A stretch of DNA of 32,668 nt, from NCBI GenBank assembly GCA_945890755.1, contig CAMDDA010000012.1:1-32668 (forward strand), written 5' to 3'. The number at the start of each line of letters is the position of its first letter. The first letter of the stretch is position 1. Below the pieces are notes generated by a model. The model saw only the letters and a list, made by a program, of their open reading frames with translations. It made no database searches and was not told the origin of the DNA. Shown here piece after piece: positions 7,841 to 14,953 of this stretch. The stretch comes from Candidatus Kuenenia stuttgartensis (GTDB taxonomy: Bacteria > Planctomycetota > Planctomycetia > Pirellulales > UBA1268). A program made the position numbers and the translations under genes.

Positions 7841-8218
7841 ATGTCGCCCGATCACGCCTTCTGGCTCGCCGCCGCGGGTGCGGCGGGCACGCTGCTCCGC
7901 GCCGGCGTTAACGCCCTGTCGCTGCGGCTGTTTGGCCCCGAAATCCCGTGGGCCACGCTGGCGGTCAACGTGATCGGGTCGTTCGCCTTCGGGGCAATCG
8001 TCGCCGTGGCCCGCTTCCGCGGCAGCCTTTCGACAGCCCAGGAAACAGTCCTGCTCGTCGGCCTGCTGGGCGGCTTCACGACCTATTCGTCGTTCGCCTT
8101 CCAGTCGGTCGAGATGCTGGAGGCGGGCCGCATCGTGCCGGCCGTGGCCTACGTGATCGGCACGACGCTCGCGGCCCTGCTCGCCGTTTGGGCCGGACTG
8201 CGGCTCTTTTCCGCATAA
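7841..8218 (+). CDS. crcB: Fluoride ion channel CrcB/Fluc
   Basis: A 125-residue membrane protein of usual Fluc length with four hydrophobic segments. It has the family motifs GTLLRAGVNAL, ATLAVNVIGSFAFG and GLLGGFTTYSSFAFQS, which includes the Phe/Thr/Ser residues lining the fluoride pores. Fluc proteins form antiparallel dimers that export fluoride. The ATG at 7841 has GGAG 11 bases upstream; an ATG at 7802 would add 13 residues not typical of the family. The gene ends 2 bases from the convergent tRNA-Pro. Confidence 0.92.
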   Translation: MSPDHAFWLAAAGAAGTLLRAGVNALSLRLFGPEIPWATLAVNVIGSFAFGAIVAVARFRGSLSTAQETVLLVGLLGGFTTYSSFAFQSVEMLEAGRIVPAVAYVIGTTLAALLAVWAGLRLFSA

Positions 8219-8220
8219 AA

Positions 8221-8293
8221 TCGGGGCGGAGAGATTCGAACTCTCGACCTCTTGGTCCCAAACCAAGCGCGCTACCAACTGCGCTACGCCCCG
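8221..8293 (-). tRNA. tRNA-Pro (anticodon UGG)
   Basis: The minus strand folds as a full cloverleaf of 73 bases. It has a 7-bp acceptor stem (CGGGGCG with CGCCCCG), T8 A9, D stem GCGC/GCGC, anticodon stem CTTGG/CCAAG, a seven-base loop TTTGGGA (anticodon TGG), and T stem GAGAG/CTCTC around TTCGAAT. The C1-G72 pair and A73 discriminator are the identity elements of bacterial tRNA-Pro. The 3' CCA is not encoded, so it must be added after transcription. Confidence 0.97.
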
Positions 8294-8324
8294 GGCGGTT
8301 GGCGAGTGTACCAGACCACCACAC

Positions 8325-9392
8325 TCACTCGCAGACGTGCTCGAGGAGCCGCTGGAACTCGTCGAGGTCGGCGAACGGGATCACGATCCGGCCGGCTCCC
8401 TTGCCGTTGGCGTGCACCACCGCCTTCACCCCGAGTGCCCGCCGCAGCTGGTTCTCCACGGCCACGATCTCGCTCGACCGCCGCGTCGCCGGCCGGCCCG
8501 GCTTCCGCCTTGGGGCCGCGACGCCGGTTCCATGCGCCGCCTCCGAGGCGACCCGCGCTGCGGCGAGCCCGACGTCGATGTCCTCGGCCTCTTCGCTGCG
8601 GATGATCTCCTGGACCTCCGTCTCGATCGCCCGCACCGACAGTCCCTCGGCGACGACCCGCTCTGCCAGCCGCAGCTGCTCGTCTTCATCGCCGAGCGGC
8701 AAGAGGGCCCGCGCGTGGCCCATCGAGATCCCGCCTGACCGGAGCTTCTGTTGCACGGCCGGCGGCAGCTCGAGGAGCCGAATCAGATTGGCCACCGTCG
8801 AGCGATCGACCGAGAGCCGCTTCGCGAGCTCATCCTGCGTGCAACTCCAGGTTGCGAGGTACTGCTTGAAGCTCGCCGCCTTCTCCAGCGCGTCGAGGTC
8901 GCGCCGCTGCAGGTTCTCGACGATCGCGATCTCCGCCATCTGCCGATCGTCCACGTCGAGCACGCGAACCGGCACCTGCGCCCAGCCGAGCCGCCGCGCT
9001 GCGGCGAGCCGCCGCTGGCCGGCGATGAGCTGGTAGCGATCCCCCAGGGCCCGCACCACGATCGGCTGCACGAGCCCGTGCTCCTTCAGGCTCGCCGCCA
9101 GCTCGGCGAGATCGGCATCGCCGAGTACGCTCCGCGGCTGCCAGGGATTCGGGTCGATCAGCAGGGTCGCAACGTCGTTGGTCGGCAGGGCCGACGCCAC
9201 CTGCTCCAGCTCCTCGGGCGCGTGCAGGATGAGCCGGGCCGCGCCGGCGCCCAGACCGGCCGCCCCCGGAGCCGCCGCCGGCCGCGCGGTCGCGACGGCT
9301 GCCGAGCCGTTGGTGACAGGGGCCGCCGGCTCCAGTCCGGCCCGCCCCAAGAGCGCTTCCAATCCGCGTCCCAGGCGTCGTTCCCTACTCAC
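8325..9392 (-). CDS. parB: Chromosome partitioning protein ParB
   Basis: A 355-residue ParB/Spo0J CTPase that loads on parS and spreads along the nearby DNA. The order is: a short N-terminal ParA-contact segment (RRLGRGLEALLG), the CTP-binding domain with NPWQPR, AGQRRLAAARRLGW (the GxRR box) and ENLQRRDL, a helix-turn-helix (TQDELAKRLSVDRSTVANLI), the MGHARALL segment, a basic linker (RRKPGRPATRR), and a C-terminal dimerisation domain. The GTG start at 9392 overlaps the end of parA, with GGAGG 9 bases upstream. Candidate parS sites lie upstream of parA. Confidence 0.96.
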   Translation of the reverse strand: MSRERRLGRGLEALLGRAGLEPAAPVTNGSAAVATARPAAAPGAAGLGAGAARLILHAPEELEQVASALPTNDVATLLIDPNPWQPRSVLGDADLAELAASLKEHGLVQPIVVRALGDRYQLIAGQRRLAAARRLGWAQVPVRVLDVDDRQMAEIAIVENLQRRDLDALEKAASFKQYLATWSCTQDELAKRLSVDRSTVANLIRLLELPPAVQQKLRSGGISMGHARALLPLGDEDEQLRLAERVVAEGLSVRAIETEVQEIIRSEEAEDIDVGLAAARVASEAAHGTGVAAPRRKPGRPATRRSSEIVAVENQLRRALGVKAVVHANGKGAGRIVIPFADLDEFQRLLEHVCE

Positions 9393-10131
9393 AGTCGCGT
9401 ACCTCCATGCAGAGTTCCGTGTAGGCCCGCGCTCCCCGTGAGCGCGGCGCGTAGTCGATCACGCTTTGGGCGTGGCTGGGCGCCTCCGAAACGGCGACGT
9501 CCCGCGGGATCACCGTCTCGAAGACGATCTCCCCGAAGAAGTCCCTGACCTCGGCCTCGACCTCGGCCGTGAGTTCGAGTGCGGCGTCGTGCATCGTGAG
9601 CACGATCCCGCTGAACGACAGCCGGCCGGGCCGCTCCTGCATCACGTCGCGGATCACCTCGATCATCTGGGTGAGCCCCTCGAGCGCGAAGTATTCACAT
9701 TGGATCGGCATCAGCACCTCGGTGCTCCCCGCGAGCGCCGTGCGGGTGAGCTCGCCGACCGACGGCGGGCAGTCGATCAGGCAGTAGTCCCAGGCGCCGA
9801 GGCCGCGCGAGAGATGGCTCTCGAGCACGGCCGAGCCCTGCCGCGCCTGCGCGGCGATCCGCTCCACGTCGCGGACGCTCCGGCTGCCGGGCAGGATCGA
9901 CAGGCCGGGCACGCCGGTCTCCACCACCGACTCGCACAGCGGCGACTCCAGGACGAGTGGATGCGTGGTGGCGGGCGTGGCCCCGAAGCCGGTCGTGGCA
10001 TTGCACTGCGGGTCGAGATCGACGAGGAGCGTGCGCATCCCGGCCCGGGCGAGGCCCGCAGCGAGATTGGAGGCGGTGGTGGTCTTGCCAACCCCGCCCT
10101 TCTGATTGGCCACGCAGAGAATCCTTCCCAC
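9385..10131 (-). CDS. parA: Chromosome partitioning ATPase ParA/Soj
   Basis: A 248-residue deviant Walker ATPase. It shows the signature NQKGGVGKTTTASNLA, LLVDLDPQCNAT, the Walker B-like YCLIDCPPS and the EYFALEGLTQ segment. It binds DNA nonspecifically when ATP-bound and is released by ParB, which moves origins apart. I chose GTG at 10131: a GGAAGGGA ribosome-binding site lies 8 bases upstream and the length matches Soj. An in-frame GTG at 10209 would add 26 residues (ending RRKSAEGILR) but lacks a clear ribosome-binding site. parB overlaps by 8 bases, so the two are translationally coupled. Confidence 0.94.
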   Translation of the reverse strand: MGRILCVANQKGGVGKTTTASNLAAGLARAGMRTLLVDLDPQCNATTGFGATPATTHPLVLESPLCESVVETGVPGLSILPGSRSVRDVERIAAQARQGSAVLESHLSRGLGAWDYCLIDCPPSVGELTRTALAGSTEVLMPIQCEYFALEGLTQMIEVIRDVMQERPGRLSFSGIVLTMHDAALELTAEVEAEVRDFFGEIVFETVIPRDVAVSEAPSHAQSVIDYAPRSRGARAYTELCMEVRDCE

Positions 10132-10271
10132 GCGCAGAATCCCTTCCGCCGATTTCCGTCGCACGACACGTGCCCTCGGAATATCGGCCACTTCGAGCAC
10201 GATCGTCACGTTGCCCGCGCCGCCCCGCGAAACCCGCCCCGCGGCGCAAGGTCGGCCCAGCAGGACGTCAC

Positions 10272-10287
10272 GGTTTCACGTGAAACC
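10272..10287. promoter_or_regulatory. parS centromere site 1
   Basis: GGTTTCACGTGAAACC is a perfect 16-bp palindrome (18 bp with the flanking C and G). Its inner 14 bases match the parS consensus TGTTTCACGTGAAACA exactly; only the two outer bases differ and they still pair. It lies about 140 bases upstream of the parA start, the usual neighbourhood for ParB loading. Confidence 0.88.
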
Positions 10288-10354
10288 GGCGATCTTGCGC
10301 AGGCGCCGCTGCTTACGCCCCCCTCCAAGCCTGCGCAGGCAGCCGCGGCTATCC

Positions 10355-10370
10355 GGTTTCACGTGGAACC
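10355..10370. promoter_or_regulatory. parS centromere site 2
   Basis: GGTTTCACGTGGAACC differs from site 1 at one base. Its inner 14 bases equal the reverse complement of the Bacillus subtilis-type parS core GTTCCACGTGAAAC. It lies 83 bases from site 1 and directly beside the family P tandem repeats. Confidence 0.85.
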
Positions 10371-10380
10371 GGCGAAACCC

Positions 10381-10652
10381 AATAAAAGCCCCCAGGCGCA
10401 AGCCGGGGGATCGACGCGCACAAGATCCCCTCGCTCGCGCTCAGGGCTTGTATGAGACCGACGCGAATAAAACCCAAGCCGGGGGATCGCCCCGCACCGA
10501 ATAGAAGCCCCCAGGCGCAAGCCGGGGGATCGACGCGCACGAGATCCCCTCGCTCGCGCTCAGGGCTTGTATGAGACCGACGCGAATAAAACCCAGGCCG
10601 GGGGGGATCGACGCGCACCGAATAAAAGCCCCCAGGCGCGAGCCGGGGGATC
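10381..10652. repeat. Family P tandem block, about 120-bp period
   Basis: Units start at 10381, 10500 and 10621 with AATAAAAG or AATAGAAG followed by CCCCCAGGCGC. Each full unit holds an inverted pair (GCCCCCAGGC...GGGGGATC, then GATCCCCTCG...GGGCTTGTAT) plus a degenerate third part (AATAAAACCCAAGCCGGGGG). The final unit is only a half element whose terminal GATC overlaps the stop codon of the DUF1015 gene. Together with the parS sites this fills the 519-bp gap between parA and the DUF1015 gene; I see no gene in it. Confidence 0.88.
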
Positions 10653-11973
10653 ACTCGAGCGGGTTGAATACGAGGCCGCTGGCGAGCTTGGGGTAGAAGT
10701 AGGTGCTCTTCGCGGGCATCCGTTCGCCCGTTTCGCTCACCTGCTTGATGTCGTCGACCGTGGCCGGCATGACGAGCGCGGCGAATGGGTACTTCCCGCT
10801 GCCCAGCCCGTCGACGACCTCACGGACGAGGTGCACGTAACCGGGAGTCGGGATCTCCTTCGCGCCGAGGAGGTCGCCGATCACGAGCCGGTGGAGGATC
10901 GACACGCCGAGGTTTCTCCAGGCGGGGCCGTGGTCGCTGGCCACGGCGTCCATCCGGGCCCGGCCGGCGGGAGTGATCCGGGCGAGCGTCCAGGCCTGAT
11001 CGCCGGTCGTATAGAGGCCGAGCGTTCCCTGCTCATCTTCCGCCTCGATGAGTCCCCAGACCGCGTCCGCCGCCGCGGGGCCCGTGCCGGCCGCCTCGGT
11101 GGTGAAGCAGTCGCCGAGCTTGGCCCTCAACTCATCCGCCGACGCCACGGCCGGCTGCACGAACAGGCGGTGGGTGGGCAGCACGATGAGCCCTGGATCG
11201 CTCATGCCCACGAGCATCATGAGCACGAAGTTGGCCGGGTGGTCGGCGGGGAGTTCAGCCCCACCGTGCTCGGTCGCCCAGGCGGCGGCCACCTCGTCGC
11301 GGTAGTTGCAGGCGGTCTCGTAGCGATGGTGCCCGTCGGCGATGAACACCGGCTTCGGCCCCATCAGCCCCGCCACCTTCGCCGCCACCGCCTCGTCGGC
11401 CAGCGGCCACATCTGGCTGCTCACGCCGAGATGGTCCGTTGCCTCGAGCGGCGGCTGCCCTTTCACGGCCGCGTCCAGCAGCGCCTGCACCTCGCCCTGA
11501 GGGTCCGGATAGAGGCCGAACACCTGGCTGAGGTTCGCCCGGCAGGCCCGCGTGAGGAGCAGGCGGTCTTGCTTTGGCCCCGACATGGTCTCTTCGTGCG
11601 GGTGGATGTTGCCGGTGCCGAATCGCTCCAGCCGCACACGGGCCATCACGCCCCGCCGCACGTGCTTCCGTCCCTCCACCTCGAACATCTGGTGGTAGAC
11701 GTAGAGCACCGCCGCCGGTTCCTGCATCACCACCCCCTGCTCCCGCCACTCCTTCAAAAACTTGGCGGCACGGGTGTACTTGTTGCTCCGCTCGCTGTCC
11801 CCTGGCTCCTCCCGATTGAGCTCGATCCGGATCACATTGGCCGGGTGCTGCTCGTAGAGCCTCGTCTGCAGGGCGGCATCGATCACGTCGTACGGGGGCG
11901 CGATCACCTGCGACAGGGCGCCGACGTGCTTGGGGTCGTAACGGAGGCCGCGGAGCGGAGCGACGGTGGGCAT
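10651..11973 (-). CDS. DUF1015 family protein
   Basis: A 440-residue cytoplasmic protein of the widespread DUF1015 (SerB-linked) family, whose biochemical role is not settled. Family landmarks are the N-terminal PLRGLRYDPKHVG and VIAPPYDVID, the basic/aromatic segment NVIRIELNREEPGDS, and the conserved FIADGHHRYETAC motif whose two His residues suggest a catalytic or metal site. The ATG at 11973 is preceded by GAGGAA with about 10-base spacing. Longer in-frame extensions upstream translate repeat DNA and were discarded. The stop TGA (10653-10651) overlaps the GATC end of a family P half element. It follows ahcY in the same direction across a 239-bp gap. Confidence 0.9.
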   Translation of the reverse strand: MPTVAPLRGLRYDPKHVGALSQVIAPPYDVIDAALQTRLYEQHPANVIRIELNREEPGDSERSNKYTRAAKFLKEWREQGVVMQEPAAVLYVYHQMFEVEGRKHVRRGVMARVRLERFGTGNIHPHEETMSGPKQDRLLLTRACRANLSQVFGLYPDPQGEVQALLDAAVKGQPPLEATDHLGVSSQMWPLADEAVAAKVAGLMGPKPVFIADGHHRYETACNYRDEVAAAWATEHGGAELPADHPANFVLMMLVGMSDPGLIVLPTHRLFVQPAVASADELRAKLGDCFTTEAAGTGPAAADAVWGLIEAEDEQGTLGLYTTGDQAWTLARITPAGRARMDAVASDHGPAWRNLGVSILHRLVIGDLLGAKEIPTPGYVHLVREVVDGLGSGKYPFAALVMPATVDDIKQVSETGERMPAKSTYFYPKLASGLVFNPLE

Positions 11974-12044
11974 GGGTGGCTGGTTCCTCGGGCGTGGAGT
12001 CTGGATACGAAACGAGGCCGGGATGGTAGCACACCCCGGCCTCG

Positions 12045-12060
12045 TGTTTCCCGTGAAACG
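12045..12060. promoter_or_regulatory. parS-like site 3 (degenerate)
   Basis: TGTTTCCCGTGAAACG matches the parS consensus at 14 of 16 positions (A7 to C, A16 to G). It is in the gap upstream of the DUF1015 gene, 1.7 kb from sites 1 and 2. The core mismatch would probably weaken ParB binding, so it may be a decayed or low-affinity site. Confidence 0.5.
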
Positions 12061-12079
12061 ACGGGCTATCCCCGACGCC

Positions 12080-12189
12080 ATACAAGCCCTGAGCGCGAAC
12101 GGGGGATCCGAACCCGTTCCCCCGGCTTGCGCCTGGGGGCTTGTATGACCGGGGGCGCCATACAAGCCCCGAGCGCGAGCGAGGGGATC
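12080..12189. repeat. Family P full copy plus half copy
   Basis: A full inverted pair runs from ATACAAGCCC (12080) to GGGCTTGTAT (12146). A left half copy follows (ATACAAGCCC at 12160 to GGGGATC at 12189). They fill most of the space between ahcY and the DUF1015 gene, so any ahcY transcript reading on would carry these hairpins. Confidence 0.88.
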
Positions 12190-12212
12190 CCGCGGCGGAA
12201 GCCGCCCGCGGC

Positions 12213-13526
12213 CTAGTAGCGGTAATACTCGGGCTTGAACGGCCCATCGACCGGCACGTGGAGGTACTCGGCCTGCTCATGCGTGAGCTTCGTGAGCTTC
12301 ACGCCCAGCTTGTCGAGGTGGAGGCGAGCCACTTCCTCGTCGAGCTTCTTGGGGAGCCGGTGGACGCCGATATCGAACTTGTCTCCCTCCGTCCACAGGG
12401 CGATCTGGGCGAGCACCTGGTTGGTGAAGCTCGTGCTCATCACGAACGAGGGGTGGCCCGTCGCGCAGCCGAGGTTCACGAGCCGGCCCTCGGCCAGCAC
12501 GATCACGCTGTTGCCCGAGGGGAGCGTGTAGCGATCCACCTGTGGCTTGATCTCGACCTTCTTGATCCCCTTCGTGTTCTCGAGCCAGGCGACGTCGATC
12601 TCGAGATCGAAGTGACCGATGTTGCAGATGATCGCGTCGTTGGGCATCTTCGCGATGTGCTCACCCCGGATCACGTCGCGGCAGCCGGTGGCCGTCACGA
12701 AGATCTGGCCCCTCGAGCAGGCCTCTTCCATCGTGGTCACCTCGAAGCCTTCCATCACCGCCTGCAGGGCGTTGATCGGGTCAACTTCAGTCACGATCAC
12801 GCGGGCGCCCAGCGACTTCATGGCATGGGCCGAGCCCTTGCCGACATCGCCGTAGCCGGCCACCACGACCACCTTGCCGGCCACCATCACGTCGGTGGCC
12901 CGCTTGATGCCGTCAGCCAGGCTCTCGCGGCATCCATAAAGGTTGTCGAACTTGCTCTTCGTGCAGGAGTCGTTGACGTTGATCGCCGGCAGCTTCAGCT
13001 CGCCGTTCTCGTGCATCTGGTAGAGCCGATGCACGCCCGTGGTGGTCTCCTCGGAGAGACCGCGGATGCCGCCGATCAGCTCCGGAAACTTGGTGTGCAC
13101 CATCGACGTCAGGTCGCCGCCGTCGTCCAGGATCATGTTGAGCGGCTCACCGTCCGGGAAGAACAGCGTCTGCTCGATGCACCAGTCGAACTCCTCGTTG
13201 TTCTGCCCCTTCCAGGCATAGACCGGGATGCCGGCCTTGGCGATCGCCGCGGCGGCGTGGTCCTGGGTCGAGAAGATGTTGCAGCTGCTCCAGGTCACCT
13301 CGGCCCCGAGCTCCTTGAGGGTCTCGATGAGCACGGCCGTCTGGATCGTCATATGGAGGCAGCCGGCGATCCGAGCTCCGGTGAGCGGCTTGGTGCGGCC
13401 ATACTTCTGCCGCAGCGCCATCAGGCCCGGCATCTCGTTCTCGGCCAGCATGATCTCCTTGCGGCCCCAGTCGGCGAGCGAGAGGTCGGCAACCTTATAG
13501 GGCAGGCGAGTTTCGACGTGGGACAC
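12213..13526 (-). CDS. ahcY: Adenosylhomocysteinase (SAH hydrolase)
   Basis: A 437-residue NAD-dependent enzyme that reversibly splits S-adenosylhomocysteine into adenosine and homocysteine, clearing the by-product of SAM-dependent methylation. Clear motifs are [32 protein letters not shown], the catalytic [16 protein letters not shown] (Lys and Asp), the NAD-binding [18 protein letters not shown] and the C-terminal KPEYYRY whose Lys/Tyr bind the neighbouring subunit's NAD. The GTG at 13526 follows a perfect AAGGAGG with 6-base spacing. The leader contains two hairpins. Confidence 0.97.
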   Translation of the reverse strand: MSHVETRLPYKVADLSLADWGRKEIMLAENEMPGLMALRQKYGRTKPLTGARIAGCLHMTIQTAVLIETLKELGAEVTWSSCNIFSTQDHAAAAIAKAGIPVYAWKGQNNEEFDWCIEQTLFFPDGEPLNMILDDGGDLTSMVHTKFPELIGGIRGLSEETTTGVHRLYQMHENGELKLPAINVNDSCTKSKFDNLYGCRESLADGIKRATDVMVAGKVVVVAGYGDVGKGSAHAMKSLGARVIVTEVDPINALQAVMEGFEVTTMEEACSRGQIFVTATGCRDVIRGEHIAKMPNDAIICNIGHFDLEIDVAWLENTKGIKKVEIKPQVDRYTLPSGNSVIVLAEGRLVNLGCATGHPSFVMSTSFTNQVLAQIALWTEGDKFDIGVHRLPKKLDEEVARLHLDKLGVKLTKLTHEQAEYLHVPVDGPFKPEYYRY

Positions 13527-13591
13527 GAGGGGCCTCCTTGAAGTGACGGAATATGGGACGAAACGTGGGCGAATGAAGACGTGGACGAGGG

Positions 13592-13640
13592 CGGCACGTA
13601 TGCGTGCCGGCTAGTGAACGCCCAAATCTTAGCCGTTCAC
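13592..13640 (-). promoter_or_regulatory. Double inverted repeat in the ahcY leader
   Basis: GTGAACG/CGTTCAC (13614-13640, 13-base spacer) and CGGCACG/CGTGCCG (13592-13609, TATG spacer on the plus strand) lie back to back, 66 to 114 bases before the ahcY start. They could be an operator plus an RNA hairpin, or two stems of a leader RNA. The sequence does not match the SAH riboswitch landmarks I know. Confidence 0.45.
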
Positions 13641-13738
13641 CCCAATCTGCACAGCCGCCCCCGGGTCGGGGCCGGACGCTGCGGGGAGGAGACGGCCAAG
13701 GGATCGGCCCTTTGTATTCGAGGCCGCCATATGCAGAT

Positions 13739-13829
13739 CGCCGGCTCGGGGGCGGTACAAGTCGAGTCGCGGGACCTCGAAGACTCGGTCCAAATGCTCC
13801 TCGAGCTTGCACCGACCCCCTCGCCTCCC
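13739..13829. repeat. Family C palindromic repeat, copy 1
   Basis: A 91-bp element nearly identical to 22575-22664 (two substitutions and one extra A). The outer arms GGGGGCGGTACAAG and CTTGCACCGACCCCC are imperfect reverse complements and enclose GGACC...GGTCC. A family G inverted pair begins 14 bases further on. Nothing suggests translation. Confidence 0.85.
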
Positions 13830-13842
13830 CGCTTTGGTTCTC

Positions 13843-13893
13843 GTAGGCCCGTCACTCCGTGACGGGCAGCCCGTTGCGGAGCAACGGGCCTAC
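13843..13893. repeat. Family G inverted REP pair (REPIN-like)
   Basis: GTAG (13843-13846), a CAC/GTG hairpin (13847-13867), one base, a TGC/GCA hairpin (13869-13889), then CTAC (13890-13893). This is two REP units head to head, the REPIN arrangement, in its most compact form in the window. Confidence 0.9.
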
Positions 13894-13910
13894 GGCTTGA
13901 ACTTGCGAGA

Positions 13911-14043
13911 GGCTGCCCACTGCCCTGAGAGCCGGCGTATGCCGCCGAGCGCAGGCAGGATGCCGAAGCGAAGGCGGCATCCGAGCGAGCGAAGGACAGG
14001 ATGTCCGTAGCGAGCGTCCGGCTCTCGGGGCAGTGGGCAGCCC
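13911..14043. repeat. 133-bp element with 25-bp terminal inverted repeats
   Basis: The left end (13911-13935) starts GGCTGCCCACTGCCC; the right end (14019-14043) is its reverse complement with one mismatch. The interior has two more hairpins, GGATGCCG/CGGCATCC and GGACA/TGTCC, and repeats of GAGCG. No open frame of note and no clear target-site duplication. It may be a small non-autonomous mobile element or a structured RNA. Confidence 0.7.
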
Positions 14044-14092
14044 CGACCCCACGCTTGGCGTCGCGATCCTTGGCCTTGCTATTCGATCGCGA

Positions 14093-14794
14093 TCAGAGAG
14101 CAGCGAAGGCCTGACGTGCTGCGGTGACGAACGCCCGCACCTTCGTCGGGTCTTTGCGGCCCGGGGCCGATTCGACGCCGCTGGCCGTGTCGACGCCGCT
14201 CGCGCCAGTGATGCGGATGGCCTCCGCGACGTTGCCGGGGTCGAGGCCGCCGGCGACCGCCAGTGGGATGCCCAGCGGAGGTTCGGCCGCGAGTGCCGCC
14301 CAATCGACGCGGGCGCCGGTGCCGCCGAGCGCGCCGCCGGCAGCGGTGCGGGGCACGCTGGCATCCACGATCACCATCTCGATGGTCGCCCCGGCGGCCT
14401 CGGCCGCTGCCAGCCACCGTCGGGCGGCAGCGAGGCCGTCGCTCTCGAGTCGCACGGCGCGGATGAGTTTCAGTCCGGCGAGTGCGGCGGCGGCGGCGGG
14501 CGGATCGACCGGCGCCGCGGCGCCGTCGAGATGCCCGTGGAGTTGGATGGCGTCGAGACCGACCTCCGTCGCGATGCGACGAATCGCGGCCGGGTCGGCA
14601 CCGGCGAAGACGCCCACCTTGAGCACGCCTGCCGGCACGACGGCTGTCATCGTACGGGCGTCCGTCACGCCGAGACAGCGGACCGAGCCCGGCACGAAGT
14701 TGAAGCCGATCGCGTCGGCGCCGGAGTCGGCGGCGAGTCGGGCGTCATCGGGCGTGGTCACACCGCAAATCTTGACCCGAAACAAATTCTTCAC
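14093..14794 (-). CDS. trpF: Phosphoribosylanthranilate isomerase TrpF
   Basis: A 233-residue TIM-barrel enzyme catalysing the Amadori rearrangement of phosphoribosylanthranilate in tryptophan synthesis. It shows VKICGVT (catalytic Cys), ADAIGFNFVPGS, VGVFAG, IQLHG, IVDAS (catalytic Asp), GGTG, AVAGGLDPGNV and the phosphate-binding GVDTASGVESAPGRKD. The start is GTG at 14794; no good ribosome-binding site is visible, and a TTG three codons downstream is an alternative. No other trp genes are nearby. Confidence 0.95.
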   Translation of the reverse strand: MKNLFRVKICGVTTPDDARLAADSGADAIGFNFVPGSVRCLGVTDARTMTAVVPAGVLKVGVFAGADPAAIRRIATEVGLDAIQLHGHLDGAAAPVDPPAAAAALAGLKLIRAVRLESDGLAAARRWLAAAEAAGATIEMVIVDASVPRTAAGGALGGTGARVDWAALAAEPPLGIPLAVAGGLDPGNVAEAIRITGASGVDTASGVESAPGRKDPTKVRAFVTAARQAFAAL

Positions 14795-14953
14795 CCGAAG
14801 GAAGCGGCTCGAGCCCCGGCGTCATAGTCGGCGCCACCGGCCATCCTGACGGCGGTTTACCCGATCCCAACAGTTTACGCCCCCGGCAGATGGTGCAGGA
14901 AGGGTTGCGACTTGGTCGAAATCATCTGCATCACCTCGGAGGCCATCTGCCCG

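Noticed and set aside
10567-12216. Long plus-strand open frame opposite the DUF1015 gene
   Set aside because: It is the antisense shadow of a clear DUF1015 gene; the translation is low-complexity and its ends are repeat DNA.
12141-13541. Long plus-strand open frame opposite ahcY
   Set aside because: ahcY on the minus strand is unmistakable; long antisense frames are expected at this GC content.
13495-13812. Minus-strand frame upstream of ahcY
   Set aside because: It covers the leader hairpins and part of a repeat and has no protein-like features.
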